Of a stretch of 64,000 nucleotides of DNA, positions 1-9,304 are shown in pieces. Position 1 is the stretch's first letter. Each line of letters opens with the position of its first letter. Under the pieces are notes generated by a model that had not been told where the DNA came from, did not search any database, and was given only the letters and a program-made list of their open reading frames with translations. Position numbers and translations under genes: made by a program. Source of the DNA: Polycyclovorans sp002706265 (GTDB lineage: Bacteria > Pseudomonadota > Gammaproteobacteria > Nevskiales > Nevskiaceae); assembly GCA_963973915.1 (NCBI GenBank), contig CAXBBM010000009.1:62001-126000 (forward strand), written 5' to 3'.

Positions 1-1119
1 GACGCCTTCAGCCACCTGTCGTCGCAGGCGCTGCAGAAGAACAACGAATCGTTTCTGGCGCTGGCCCGCACCCAGCTGGAGCGCTATCAGGAAGGCGCCA
101 AGACCGACCTTACGGCGCGCGAGAAAGCCGTCGAGGCGCTGGTCAAGCCGCTGCAGGAGTCGCTGAGCAAGGTCGACGGCAAACTGGGCGAGCTGGAACA
201 GGCGCGGGTGGCCTCGTACGCCGCGCTCAACGAGCAATTGAAGGGTCTGGTCGAAACCCACCTGCCGCAACTGCACCGCGAAACCGCCAGCCTGGTCACC
301 GCGCTGCGCACGCCGACCGCGCGCGGGCGCTGGGGCGAGATCCAGCTGACGCGGGTGGTCGAAATGGCCGGCATGGTCCAGTACTGCGACTTCACCCAGC
401 AGGAGTCCCGCGACGACCGCGACGGCGGCAAACTGCGCCCCGACCTGCTGGTGAAACTGCCGGGCGGCAAGCTGATCGTGGTCGATGCCAAGGCGCCTCT
501 GGACGCCTACCTGCGCGCGGCCGAGGCCACCGACGACGCAAGCCGCCAGCAGCATCTTGCCCACCATGCGCGGCAGGTGAAGGCCCACATCACCGCGCTG
601 GGACGCAAGAGCTACTGGGAACAGTTTTCGCCGTCGCCCGAGTTCGTCGTGCTGTTTCTACCCGGCGAGAACTTCTTCTCCGCCGCACTGGAGCAAGACC
701 CGAGCCTCATCGAGTTCGGCGTGGGCGAACGTGTCATTCCCGCCACGCCGACCACTCTGATCGCACTGCTGCGCGCGGTGTCCTACGGCTGGCGCCAGGA
801 GTCACTGGCCAAGAACGCCGAAGAAGTCGCCGCGCTGGGACGCCAGCTCTACGAGCGCATCAGCACCCTGGGCACACACTGGAGCAAGGTCGGCGATCAA
901 CTCGGCAAGGCAGTCGACACGTACAATAAGGCCACAGCGTCGCTGGAAAGCCGGGTGCTGGTGTCGGCGCGCAAGCTGCAGGCGCTGCGGGTGGCCCCCG
1001 ACCAGTCCGACATTGCCAGCCTCGATCCGGTCGAGCACCAGCCGCGCGCCCTGCAGGCCGACGACTGGCAGCGCGACGACGACGACGACGACAACCCAAC
1101 GCCATTGACGCCCCCATGA
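1..1119 (+). CDS. rmuC: DNA recombination protein RmuC (5' end outside window)
   Basis: The reading frame is open from the first base, so the start lies upstream and only the C-terminal part (about 372 residues) is present. RmuC proteins are thought to limit recombination at inverted repeats and carry a nuclease-like fold. Visible here are a helical, coiled-coil-like N-terminal stretch and then the conserved family core, with GRWGEIQL, the acidic-basic segment around LRPDLLVKLPGG and VDAKAPLDAYL (a PD-D/ExK-like D..DAK arrangement), and SPEFVVLFLPGE. The C-terminus is a low-complexity run of aspartates followed by Pro/Thr. It is followed by a 141-base gap and a TonB receptor on the same strand. 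The family call is firm; the acidic tail is variable in this family. Confidence 0.93.
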   Translation, partial: DAFSHLSSQALQKNNESFLALARTQLERYQEGAKTDLTAREKAVEALVKPLQESLSKVDGKLGELEQARVASYAALNEQLKGLVETHLPQLHRETASLVTALRTPTARGRWGEIQLTRVVEMAGMVQYCDFTQQESRDDRDGGKLRPDLLVKLPGGKLIVVDAKAPLDAYLRAAEATDDASRQQHLAHHARQVKAHITALGRKSYWEQFSPSPEFVVLFLPGENFFSAALEQDPSLIEFGVGERVIPATPTTLIALLRAVSYGWRQESLAKNAEEVAALGRQLYERISTLGTHWSKVGDQLGKAVDTYNKATASLESRVLVSARKLQALRVAPDQSDIASLDPVEHQPRALQADDWQRDDDDDDNPTPLTPP

Positions 1120-1260
1120 GGGCGGGCAACACCGCGCAGCGAGGCGCCACACCCACGGCATGTCGCAGACCCTCGTGGCACTGCTTTTCATGTGCTTGCA
1201 TACTGATTTTGCCGCGACAACAGCAACCCATAAGCCATTAACGCAACGTCTGGAGACCCC

Positions 1261-3300
1261 GTGAAGCGAATCACCGCCTGCCGCCCCATTGCCGTGCTCG
1301 GCATTCTGGCCAGCCTGCCGTCCGCCATGGCCGCCACCGAGGGCGACGTGACGCCACTGGCGCCGCTGGAGGTGACCAGCCCGCGCATCACCACCCCGTG
1401 GGTCGAAACCCCCACCGCGATCGGCGTGGTCAACACCGCCATCCAGACCGGCGATCCCGGCCTGGCCCTGTCGGAAACACTGACGCGCATCCCGGGCGTC
1501 TACACGCAGAGCGTCTACAACCTCAATCAGGGGCTGCGCTTGTCGATCCGCGGGTTTGGCAGTCGCGCCGCCTTCGGGGTGCGCGGCGTGCGCGTTTTTG
1601 TCGATGACATTCCCCTGACCATGCCCGACGGCCAGACCGATCTGGACGCCCTGGACCTGGCGCTGGTCGAACAGGTGGAAGTGCTGCGCGGCCCGGCCTC
1701 GGCCCTGTACGGCAATGGAGCGGGCGGCGTGCTGGCCATCACCACGCGTGACCGGCCCGAGAACCGCTGGGGTCGGGTCGACGTGGTCACTGGTGAGCTG
1801 GGCGACCGGCGCGTGCGTGGTGAAGTGGGCCTGCAGGGCGAGCGCTCGTCGGGGCTGGTGTCGCTGGCCCACCGCGACCTCACCGGGCACCGCGACAACA
1901 TGGCGTCAGACAGCCTGATCGGCTCGGCGCGCTACGCGCTGCAGATCGGCGCGGGCACGCTGGCGGTCAACCTGTCCACGCTCGACATCGACGCGCAGGA
2001 CCCCGCCGCGCTGACTCTGGCCGAAGTGCAGGCCAACCGGCGTCAGGCCAATCCTGGCGCGGTCAACTTTGCGGTGGCCGAATCCATCCGCCAGGAACGC
2101 GTCGGCCTGTCATGGCGGGCGCCGCTTTCCAGCGACACCGACTACCGGCTCCGCACCTGGGCCGGACAGCGCGACTTCGCCAACGCCCTGCCGTTCGCCA
2201 ACGGGGGACAGACCGAGTTCGATCGCGTGTTCGGCGGAGTGGGCGGGCAGGTCGATCATCGCCTGGCCTGGGGAGACGTGGCGCACACCCTGAGCCTGGG
2301 AGCCGATGTGGAAGCCCAGACCGACGAGCGGCGCCGCTTTGACAACAGCCCCGGTGGCGTACGCGGCGAGCGGACGCTGGACCAGGACGAGCGCGCGCGG
2401 GGCATCGGCGTCTATCTGAGCAATCAGATGGTCTGGCAGCGAATCACGGCCACCACCGGCCTGCGCTACGACCGCATTCGCCTGTCGGTTGGCGACCGGT
2501 TCCAGACCGATGGCGATGACTCTGGCCGTCAGGAGTTCAACCGCACCAGCGTCAATGTCGGCCTGGGCTATGCCCTCACCGAGCACAGCAGCGTCTTTAC
2601 CCGCTACGGCACCGGGTTCGAAACCCCTACCAATTCCGAACTGGCCAACCCCGCCGGCGGCGGCTTCAACCCCGACCTGGGTCCGGCCGAAGCCCGCAAC
2701 GTCGAGGTGGGCTACAAGTTCGACAGCGCCCGACTGCGCGCCGAGCTGGTGCTCTATCGAATCCGCAACAAAGACGAGCTGGTGCGCTTCGAGCTGCCCG
2801 ATCAATCTGGCCGCAGCTTTTTCCGCAATGCCGGGGTCACCGACCGCAACGGCGTCGAACTCAGCGCGGTCTGGCAGCCGCTCACGGTGCTGACCGCGTC
2901 GATGAGCTACAGCTACAACGACTTCACCTTCCGCAATTATCAGTTGGGCGGCAACGACTTCTCGGGCAATGCCATTCCCGGCCTGCCACAGCAGCAAGTC
3001 TTCACCGAACTGGCCTACCGCCCGGTGCCGGCCTGGACGGCACGCCTGCAGGCCATCGGCCTCGACCGGGTGTTTGCCAACGACGCCAACTCGGTGCGCG
3101 TGCCCGGCTACGTCACCAGCAACGCGCGGCTGTCGTGGACCGGCCAATATGGCAGCAGCCGCATCACCCCTTACGTGGCGGTCAACAACCTCTTCGATCG
3201 CGAATACAACGACAACCTGCGGGCCAACGCCGGATTTGGTCGCTATTACGAGCCCGCCCCCGGCCGCGTGGCCCTGGCCGGCATCAGCATCGACTTCTAG
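1261..3300 (+). CDS. TonB-dependent outer-membrane receptor
   Basis: 679 residues with a GTG start preceded by a GGAGA ribosome binding site. A cleavable signal peptide ends near residue 25 (SAMA-AT). The plug domain follows, with the typical IPGVYTQ, LSIRGFG and EVLRGPASALYG motifs, then a beta-barrel ending in the expected C-terminal phenylalanine (GISIDF). Such receptors import siderophore-iron, cobalamin or other ligands using energy from TonB-ExbBD. The plug has no extra N-terminal signalling domain, so it is a plain transporter, not a FecA-type transducer. No siderophore gene or regulator adjoins it, so the substrate cannot be told. A TonB-like protein is encoded separately at 43.3 kb. 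Confidence 0.9.
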   Translation: MKRITACRPIAVLGILASLPSAMAATEGDVTPLAPLEVTSPRITTPWVETPTAIGVVNTAIQTGDPGLALSETLTRIPGVYTQSVYNLNQGLRLSIRGFGSRAAFGVRGVRVFVDDIPLTMPDGQTDLDALDLALVEQVEVLRGPASALYGNGAGGVLAITTRDRPENRWGRVDVVTGELGDRRVRGEVGLQGERSSGLVSLAHRDLTGHRDNMASDSLIGSARYALQIGAGTLAVNLSTLDIDAQDPAALTLAEVQANRRQANPGAVNFAVAESIRQERVGLSWRAPLSSDTDYRLRTWAGQRDFANALPFANGGQTEFDRVFGGVGGQVDHRLAWGDVAHTLSLGADVEAQTDERRRFDNSPGGVRGERTLDQDERARGIGVYLSNQMVWQRITATTGLRYDRIRLSVGDRFQTDGDDSGRQEFNRTSVNVGLGYALTEHSSVFTRYGTGFETPTNSELANPAGGGFNPDLGPAEARNVEVGYKFDSARLRAELVLYRIRNKDELVRFELPDQSGRSFFRNAGVTDRNGVELSAVWQPLTVLTASMSYSYNDFTFRNYQLGGNDFSGNAIPGLPQQQVFTELAYRPVPAWTARLQAIGLDRVFANDANSVRVPGYVTSNARLSWTGQYGSSRITPYVAVNNLFDREYNDNLRANAGFGRYYEPAPGRVALAGISIDF

Positions 3301-3318
3301 GCCTGGCGAACGGAACCT

Positions 3319-3341
3319 CCTCCGGGTCGGTGGCCCGGAGG
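3319..3341 (+). terminator. possible hairpin after the TonB receptor
   Basis: CCTCCGGG and CCCGGAGG face each other across a 7-base loop 18 bases after the receptor stop codon. There is no T run after it, so it may be only a processing hairpin or a weak terminator. Confidence 0.3.
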
Positions 3342-3442
3342 ATCGCCCACTGCCGCAATGAACGCTTCAACGGGCGCTGCAAGGCGCCTGTGCATCCGCA
3401 CAGCCTCAACACCGACGACCCCCAAAAGGAGACTCCTCAGTA

Positions 3443-3997
3443 ATGGCAATGACCCCCTCCGCCATGATGGCACTCGGCACCCCCGGGCCCGACTTTGCGC
3501 TGCCCGAACCGCTTACCGGCAAGGTGCATCGCCGCGACGGCCTGCTGCGTCTGCACGGATTGCTGGTGGCCTTCATCTGCAACCACTGCCCGTACGTGAA
3601 ACACATCAATCCAGAACTGGTGCGCACCAGCCAGTGGGCGCTGGACCACAACATCGGCGTGGTGTTCATCTCGTCCAACGACGCCACCGCCCATCCGGCC
3701 GATGGCCCCAAGGCGATGGCCGAACAGGCGCGCACGCAGCGCTACCCCGTGCCCTACCTGTACGACGAAACGCAGGACGTGGCCAAGGCCTACGGCGCCG
3801 CCTGCACGCCCGATTTCTTCCTCTTTGATGCCGAACTGGCGCTCTACTACCGTGGTCGACTCGACGGCGCCACGCCCGGCAACAAAGTGCCGCTCACCGG
3901 CGACGAGCTGCGCGCAGCCCTGCAGGCGCTGCACGACCGGCAACCGCCCCCCGCAGACCAGAAACCGAGCATCGGCTGCAACATCAAGTGGCGTTGA
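3443..3997 (+). CDS. thioredoxin-fold (AhpC/TSA-like) redox protein
   Basis: 184 residues with an ATG start and an AGGAG-type site just upstream (aaaaggagactcc). It has a thioredoxin fold with the active-site sequence CNHCPYVK near residues 46-53, a cis-Pro-like ACTPDFFLFD segment near residue 125, and conserved YLYDETQDVAKAYGA. This matches the cytoplasmic 'thioredoxin family protein' clade related to peroxiredoxins; there is no signal peptide. A CxxC pair suggests disulfide exchange rather than classic peroxidase activity, but the substrate is unknown. It is a single gene, flanked downstream by an 8-base tandem repeat. Confidence 0.85.
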   Translation: MAMTPSAMMALGTPGPDFALPEPLTGKVHRRDGLLRLHGLLVAFICNHCPYVKHINPELVRTSQWALDHNIGVVFISSNDATAHPADGPKAMAEQARTQRYPVPYLYDETQDVAKAYGAACTPDFFLFDAELALYYRGRLDGATPGNKVPLTGDELRAALQALHDRQPPPADQKPSIGCNIKWR

Positions 3998-4004
3998 GCG
4001 GGGA

Positions 4005-4044
4005 CGTTCAGGCGTTCAGGCGTTCAGGCGTTCAGGCGTTCAGG
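4005..4044. repeat. five tandem copies of an 8-bp unit
   Basis: The unit cgttcagg is repeated five times without error, starting 8 bases after the thioredoxin-like gene and followed by a partial copy. It is non-coding, in the gap between convergent genes. Such octamer arrays change length by slippage and are useful as strain markers. Confidence 0.9.
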
Positions 4045-4170
4045 CGACATTCGACGATGGTCACGCGCTGAGACCGACAGGCCTCCGTCGCACGCGACGC
4101 ACTTTCGGTCGGCGCGTCTAGATGCTGTCGGGTCGGTTCTGCACCGTCCCCCTCAGCACGGTGGACCAAC

Positions 4171-4199
4171 AAAAAAGGCCGGCATGGAAGCCGGCCTTT
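4171..4199 (-). terminator. rho-independent terminator of the DUF4394 gene
   Basis: A 10-base perfect stem (aaaggccggc / gccggccttt, 4174-4183 with 4190-4199) has a 6-base loop. On the minus strand it is followed by a T run (complement of 4171-4176), about 18 bases after the stop of the leftward gene. It may also act on the rightward gene, though more weakly. Confidence 0.85.
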
Positions 4200-4216
4200 G
4201 CAAGGTTCAGCGAACC

Positions 4217-6136
4217 CTATTCGAATCGAACCGTGATCGATCCAACGGGCTCCGAGCCTGCAGCGCCGATCGTCCCGATCAGTGTGACGGCACCCGTTTC
4301 CAGATTGACTGAGTAAAGAGCCGAGCGATTGGCTTCGCTCAGCCGCAATGCAGCATACGCGAGACTGTCATTCGTCCCCGCGATATCCAAGCTTTGCTCA
4401 GGCGCAGTCGTTACGGTGTTTCGCGGCAGAATCAGACCGCTTCCTAACGGCCCCACCCGCTCCAACGCGCCGTCATTTGGCACGACAACCCGCACCAGAC
4501 TGCTGTTCTCGGCATCAATGGCGTACTGGAAGGTCCCATTCACCGGGGCCGCCCGATAGGCTGTTGCAACAATCTGGGGCGGCAGCTTGGCAATGAGTCC
4601 AGTCCCTTCATCAGGCAAGACCACTCGGGTGGTCCGGTCAACGAAGGCGAAGCCGCGGGCGCGGGCTTCACCCTGAATTTCGCGACCCACGTCAAGATTG
4701 ACGCGAAGATTCTGCCCGTCGTCACTGAGGATGCGCAGCAGGTCGACTGAAGGGTTGAAATCGACCGCAAAAGAGGTCCCGGCAAGCGGCGTCGAAAGCG
4801 TGGCCGCATCGGACACCGCCAAAACGTCACCCGTGACTTCGACCAACGCGACCACTCGATCCAACGTGGTGACCGCATAAATCGTGTCAACGCGGTTCGT
4901 GTCTCGCGATGTCGTGCGCGAGTCGATCCCCACCAAACGTTCGCCGGACATCAGACCGGTGACCGTCAATGTCGTTACCGGAGTCCCGATGTCGAACGGC
5001 TGCCGGTTGAAGGCGAAGCTCTTGATGACATCGGCATCGCCTGAACTGTCGAGCACAAAGGCCCGCAGCGGCGGTGCAAGCGGCCCAGTCGGCGCCGCAT
5101 TCTCGACCACGATGAGACCGCGAGCCTCGCTCACGCCTTCGAGGGTGGTCAACAAGGTCATGATGCCGGTCGTCGGATCAAGTTCATAAAGCCGGGTATT
5201 GGCGCCCGACGCTGTAACGACGAAGTGTTCGTTGGCGGCGGCGGCTCCACCCTGATAAATGTCGTAACCGTTCACCGTGTCAATGTTGACGTTGAGCGAG
5301 GCCACAAACGACAACTCACCCTCGTTCGCCGCCTGACGGTACAGCGCATCGTTTTGGCTATCGAGCACGAACAGTTGCGTTGCCGGTTGCCCCATTGGCG
5401 GCACGAAGTCGGGGTGCGGGTTGGAGTACGCAGCGGCGGTGACGCCCTGCTTGTAGCCCATTCTGCCGTCCACGAGCGTGTTGACAGGAGGCACCGACTC
5501 GGGGCTGGTCAACGCGCCTGCAGGGACACGAAGGTTCGTGCCATCGTCAGCAACGATCCGCAGTGCATCGGCGGCGGGATTGAAATCCGTACCGATGCGC
5601 CCGATGGGTGGCGGCGTGGGCCCCATAATTGGCTGAATCAGTGTGGCCATCAGGCTCGGATTGGCAGAACTTGTCACTTCAGCCGTGAAGACCGCACCCA
5701 GTCGGCTCACCGCATAAAGCTTGTTATCGGAAGGTCTGCGATCAAGGCCGACGATCACATCGCCCGCTGCCGTGGGGAACGCCCCGAGAGACAACACCGA
5801 GCCCGGCGCCGAGGGCGAAAAACGAACCAGCTCGTCATCGCCCCGGATACCGTAGACCATCGGGACCAAGGTCGGTGTCGGACTTGCGGATGGACTCGGC
5901 GACACTGAAGGGCTGGGCGAAGTCGAAGGGCTCGGAGACACCGAGGGCGATGGTGACACCGAGGGGCTCGGCGATGCGGACGGGCTTGGCGTCACCGACG
6001 CGGTTGGTGTGGGCGGAGGCGGCGTTGGGCCCACCACACGACTGTCGTTGCTCGACGAACAGGCAGACAGTGCAAGCACCCCCACCGCAATCAAAGACGC
6101 CGGCAAGCCCCGCGTCGCGCTCAACTGCTTCAACAT
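4217..6136 (-). CDS. DUF4394 repeat lipoprotein with Ser/Pro linker
   Basis: 639 residues. The N-terminus is a lipoprotein signal with the lipobox LSAC near residue 26, followed by a long low-complexity linker (about residues 37-91) made of SPSP/SVSPSPS repeats. The rest repeats the DUF4394 pattern: 'VGLDRRPSDNKLYAVS', 'DFNPAADALRIVADDG', 'LRV' and 'YELDPTTG' each recur in diverged form (for example LVGIDSRT, DFNPSVDLLRILSDDG). There are therefore at least two propeller-like blocks. These extracellular domains have no known enzyme activity; a surface-anchored beta-propeller is a reasonable inference. It is a monocistronic gene with its own terminator. The linker could phase-vary in length. 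Confidence 0.8.
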   Translation of the reverse strand: MLKQLSATRGLPASLIAVGVLALSACSSSNDSRVVGPTPPPPTPTASVTPSPSASPSPSVSPSPSVSPSPSTSPSPSVSPSPSASPTPTLVPMVYGIRGDDELVRFSPSAPGSVLSLGAFPTAAGDVIVGLDRRPSDNKLYAVSRLGAVFTAEVTSSANPSLMATLIQPIMGPTPPPIGRIGTDFNPAADALRIVADDGTNLRVPAGALTSPESVPPVNTLVDGRMGYKQGVTAAAYSNPHPDFVPPMGQPATQLFVLDSQNDALYRQAANEGELSFVASLNVNIDTVNGYDIYQGGAAAANEHFVVTASGANTRLYELDPTTGIMTLLTTLEGVSEARGLIVVENAAPTGPLAPPLRAFVLDSSGDADVIKSFAFNRQPFDIGTPVTTLTVTGLMSGERLVGIDSRTTSRDTNRVDTIYAVTTLDRVVALVEVTGDVLAVSDAATLSTPLAGTSFAVDFNPSVDLLRILSDDGQNLRVNLDVGREIQGEARARGFAFVDRTTRVVLPDEGTGLIAKLPPQIVATAYRAAPVNGTFQYAIDAENSSLVRVVVPNDGALERVGPLGSGLILPRNTVTTAPEQSLDIAGTNDSLAYAALRLSEANRSALYSVNLETGAVTLIGTIGAAGSEPVGSITVRFE

Positions 6137-6411
6137 GGTTTATCCCCTGAGTGTTGCTGATCAATGCCTCAACCGCTTTTTACACGGTTCGAGGCCGAAT
6201 TGCGCTGCGTGCCCTTTCAATCCGTCAATAAGGACCTCATTGCACGATATTAAAACGGTTGTGTGCACCTTGAAGTGTCAATAAGAACACAAAAACCCGA
6301 AAATTTAAGTTTTACCTTGATACCGATACTCACTCAGAATGCGGATTTTGTAAACAATTGCGCGTTTACGGTCACGACTCCGCCCCCAGTGTAAACAATC
6401 ACGCTGAAGAC
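6137..6411. other. AT-rich non-coding stretch, probable far end of the GInt island
   Basis: This 275-base gap lies between the DUF4394 gene and the ATPase gene and is much richer in A+T than both sides. It must hold the DUF4394 promoter on the minus strand near 6140-6250. Close to the ATPase stop it contains TGTAAACAAT twice in direct orientation (6349-6358, 6390-6399) and GTTTAC (6364-6369) in inverted orientation between them. GInt islands are described as ending in a short AT-rich segment opposite the gin operon, and this position fits. I could not find a clear copy of the CCTAGG-containing end seen at 21.4 and 36.4 kb, so the exact junction is unproven. Confidence 0.5.
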
Positions 6412-9018
6412 TCAAGGAGCGGCCACTGAGTCCTGACGCTGCCGAACGCTGGCCGCCCAGGTTTCCAAGGCATCAATCTCGCCCTTCAGGACGTCTGGCT
6501 CTGGCAGGGAGCGGTTCAAAGCAGCGGCGGAGCTATGCAGTAGCTCCGAACACCGACCAAAACCATTCCTCATGGACTCGCAGTCAGCAACCGTGATTGC
6601 GGTCAGCTTGACCAGGCCACGCGTCTTAACTTCATTGGACAGGCGCCGAATGACGTGCCCAACAACTTCTTCAACCGCCACCTCCCACGTATCGCGCAAC
6701 GTTGCGGCGATGGATTTGACGGACTTTCGCCACTCGTCTTGATTGCCTTGCTCGAAGTGGTAGCGTTCACCGGCAAGCTGATTGCTCAGACTTGTGGTGA
6801 CGTCACTGACCCGACGCGCTTTGAATGGTGGCTCTCTGCGGCAGAAGCCTGCCTTGTCAGCACCTCGGCTGATCGAGCTAATCCCCACCTGCGGCTTAGG
6901 CTGAGCATCAGCCGCCGCGCGATTCAACTCGAAGAGGAACGCTAGATCGTGCGTGAAGACGACGACCTGACGATTCACGGCCTCAGCTACCAGGCGCTTG
7001 GCCACAGCCTCCCGGTGAATGTGGTCGAGCGAGGAAACGGGATCATCAAAGACGATGCCAGACTTGTTTTCGGTGGTGGCGAGTTCGGCCAAGAATGCGG
7101 CCAAGGCAACGCAGCGATGCTCGCCCTCGCTCAAAACCTGCCCCACCGCAACCGAGGGCTTCCGCGCAAGTGCAACCTTGAAGCGAGGGACGCCCTGAAT
7201 GCTGTTTTGCTGCCGAAGTTCCACAGCGAGCCCAGCAATCTCGAAGCTTGCCACCTCTCGAGCAAACTGGGCGCGTAACGCGTCCGTGACTAAGGCTTGA
7301 GCAACCTCGGTGCTCTTGTTGGTGACGCGGTTGGTAGCAGTGTCCCGCTGCGCCGCCCCAAGCCGTGCGATGTTTTCCAGGCGTTCGATTTCGGCCAGAA
7401 CATCGGCTTTGATGCCGCCAAGCCATTGCCGATCCGCTAGCTCAGCTTTTTCGGCGAGCAAAGCGGCGCGAGCTGTAGAGCCTGCCTCCGCAGCAACGGC
7501 ATTTCCCCGAGTCTCAACGTCCGCTGCTTGATCGACGAGCGCCTGACGCGGAAATTCCGCAACGGGCACATCGATGGCGGCGCTTGGATTCACGTGGCGT
7601 CGCATGATCTGGCGATGACGCCACAGGGCGAGCAGGACCGCGCGTCTGATCTCCCGCGCCAAGCCATCTTGGCGCAGCTCGTCGCGGACGGTTGCCACAA
7701 TGCTCGCCAGCTCGGCCAACGAAATAGCCTCGCCTTTGAACGTTGCTAGTGCCCGGTCGTATGCGAGGCGTGCAGCTTCTGCACGTTGCTGGCTGTCGTC
7801 GCGCACAAAAGCCTCGAAGCGATTGAGACGATCAGCTGCGACGGGGGTCAATTGCTGCTGGCAAAGCACGCATACGCTGCCGGACTCTGTGACGGGGAAT
7901 CGCCGTTCGGGATAGGCTTCCGCGTCAGAAAATGCTCGGGCACTGGCCCATAGCGCCTGCCAAACCTCCGACCCGATCTGCGGCAACGGTTCGTCGCGGA
8001 AAAGCGCACTGGAAGCAGCTTCTGCCGCCCGGCGTGCGGCGTCACTATCAACGGCAAGGCGGCGCAGGTTATTGGCTGTATCGTCGCTGATTGAAGTCAA
8101 TAGCCGATCCAGGCGCGCAACGCACCCATCAACCTTGGTCTTCAACGCCACAAGCTGGCGCGCCGCGCGAGCCGGATCACCAGCCAGGTCCGCCGTGAGC
8201 TGCGCCAACCGGTCTTGCTCTGCTTGCGTGAGCGCGGCCAGTGCTTCGACCGTCGCCGGCGCAGTGTTCGCGGAGAGCCGGGCCATGAGCTTGCCGACCG
8301 CTGTGTCCCTGTTGCATGCCGGCGTCTTAATAGCTTCTGGCGTTTGCGCCCTTATCTGCGCAATCTCGGCTGCCAGTTTGTCCCTGACCGACTTGCAGAG
8401 CTGCGCCAGTGCACCCAGTAGCTTGAGCGGAAACGGCGTGTAAGCCACGTCATTCGTATCGTCCACGTGGACGTTCGCGGTACGGGAATCGAACACGCTA
8501 ATGCCTGTAAGCGCTGCGTCGGCAGCCTGACCAAGCTGCCAAGCGCAAGTGCGGTTCTGACCGCTGATCGTGTATTCAATCGTGGCGCTCGGCGTACCTG
8601 GCGCTGGGTCGTAGATGTCGGGGGAGATTTCCTCGGCTCGGCCAGGCATACGGGCGCGACAAACCTTCTTGAGAATCCGCGCGTAGCCGGATTTCCCCGA
8701 TCCGTTATCGCCATAAATAATGGTCAAACCAGCACGCTGGAGTGTCAGCCGCTGGTCGGGCGCCAAGGCGTTGATATGCCGGACTCCATGCACCTGGCGT
8801 AGATAGACCTCCCCCTGATCGCGATTCGGACCGAGAAGGTGTCCCGCTTCCAGCGGCACTGCTGCGTTGTCCCCCTTGCAGATCGAAGCCAGCTCGTCGA
8901 TCTCGGCCGGCTCCAAAACCGCTTGCGTTGAAAGTCGGCGCAGTGCGTCGCGCTGCCAGCCAGGACTATCAGCAGACCATACAAGGATGTCGGCGAGCAC
9001 CTCTGCTTCCGTATTCAT
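6412..9018 (-). CDS. SMC/RloC-like AAA ATPase with CxxC hook (defence)
   Basis: 868 residues. An ABC-type ATPase head is split by a long helical insert. The Walker A is GDNGSGKS (residues 103-110), the signature LSEGE (629-633), the Walker B IVFDDPVSSLD (655-665) and the H-loop FTHD (688-691). Midway, at C383 and C386, the sequence CVLCQQQL resembles the zinc hook of Rad50 and of the anticodon nuclease RloC. The C-terminal 170 residues are not recognised and could hold an effector; the RloC/PrrC nuclease residues are not evident to me. It is the last cargo gene, separated by 286 bases from the overlapping operon, so it may have its own promoter. Such ATPases are frequent in defence islands, where they sense DNA ends or foreign replication. 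Confidence 0.8.
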   Translation of the reverse strand: MNTEAEVLADILVWSADSPGWQRDALRRLSTQAVLEPAEIDELASICKGDNAAVPLEAGHLLGPNRDQGEVYLRQVHGVRHINALAPDQRLTLQRAGLTIIYGDNGSGKSGYARILKKVCRARMPGRAEEISPDIYDPAPGTPSATIEYTISGQNRTCAWQLGQAADAALTGISVFDSRTANVHVDDTNDVAYTPFPLKLLGALAQLCKSVRDKLAAEIAQIRAQTPEAIKTPACNRDTAVGKLMARLSANTAPATVEALAALTQAEQDRLAQLTADLAGDPARAARQLVALKTKVDGCVARLDRLLTSISDDTANNLRRLAVDSDAARRAAEAASSALFRDEPLPQIGSEVWQALWASARAFSDAEAYPERRFPVTESGSVCVLCQQQLTPVAADRLNRFEAFVRDDSQQRAEAARLAYDRALATFKGEAISLAELASIVATVRDELRQDGLAREIRRAVLLALWRHRQIMRRHVNPSAAIDVPVAEFPRQALVDQAADVETRGNAVAAEAGSTARAALLAEKAELADRQWLGGIKADVLAEIERLENIARLGAAQRDTATNRVTNKSTEVAQALVTDALRAQFAREVASFEIAGLAVELRQQNSIQGVPRFKVALARKPSVAVGQVLSEGEHRCVALAAFLAELATTENKSGIVFDDPVSSLDHIHREAVAKRLVAEAVNRQVVVFTHDLAFLFELNRAAADAQPKPQVGISSISRGADKAGFCRREPPFKARRVSDVTTSLSNQLAGERYHFEQGNQDEWRKSVKSIAATLRDTWEVAVEEVVGHVIRRLSNEVKTRGLVKLTAITVADCESMRNGFGRCSELLHSSAAALNRSLPEPDVLKGEIDALETWAASVRQRQDSVAAP

Positions 9019-9304
9019 ACACCTCTGCCTCTCGGTTGGCGCCAGCTATCTATTTCAGCCGTCTAGAAGCGCCTGCTCTATGCCTTAGATCTTTTCTCTC
9101 AGGACCACGCGACGAGCAGGTCGCTGACGCTAGCCGTTCTCCATGACCAAGCTGGACGAACTTGCAGCAATCTGCAGTCAATCGGCCCCACGTTCAGGGC
9201 GATGAAAAAGCTCTGCCTAGTGCCCAGATGCTGCTTCGTGATCTTGTATCCGCTAGCGTTCGTTGTGGCTGGCAGCATGGGCTATTCACACATTTTGACT
9301 TGTC
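9019..9304. other. 286-bp gap between GIY-YIG and ATPase genes
   Basis: This is the only gap in the defence cluster. I see no open frame of useful length with a start site, no strong hairpin and no repeat. It probably contains the promoter and leader of the leftward ATPase gene. Confidence 0.5.

Noticed and set aside
4005..4044. CRISPR-like array
   Set aside because: Head-to-tail 8-bp units without spacers; no cas gene is in the window.
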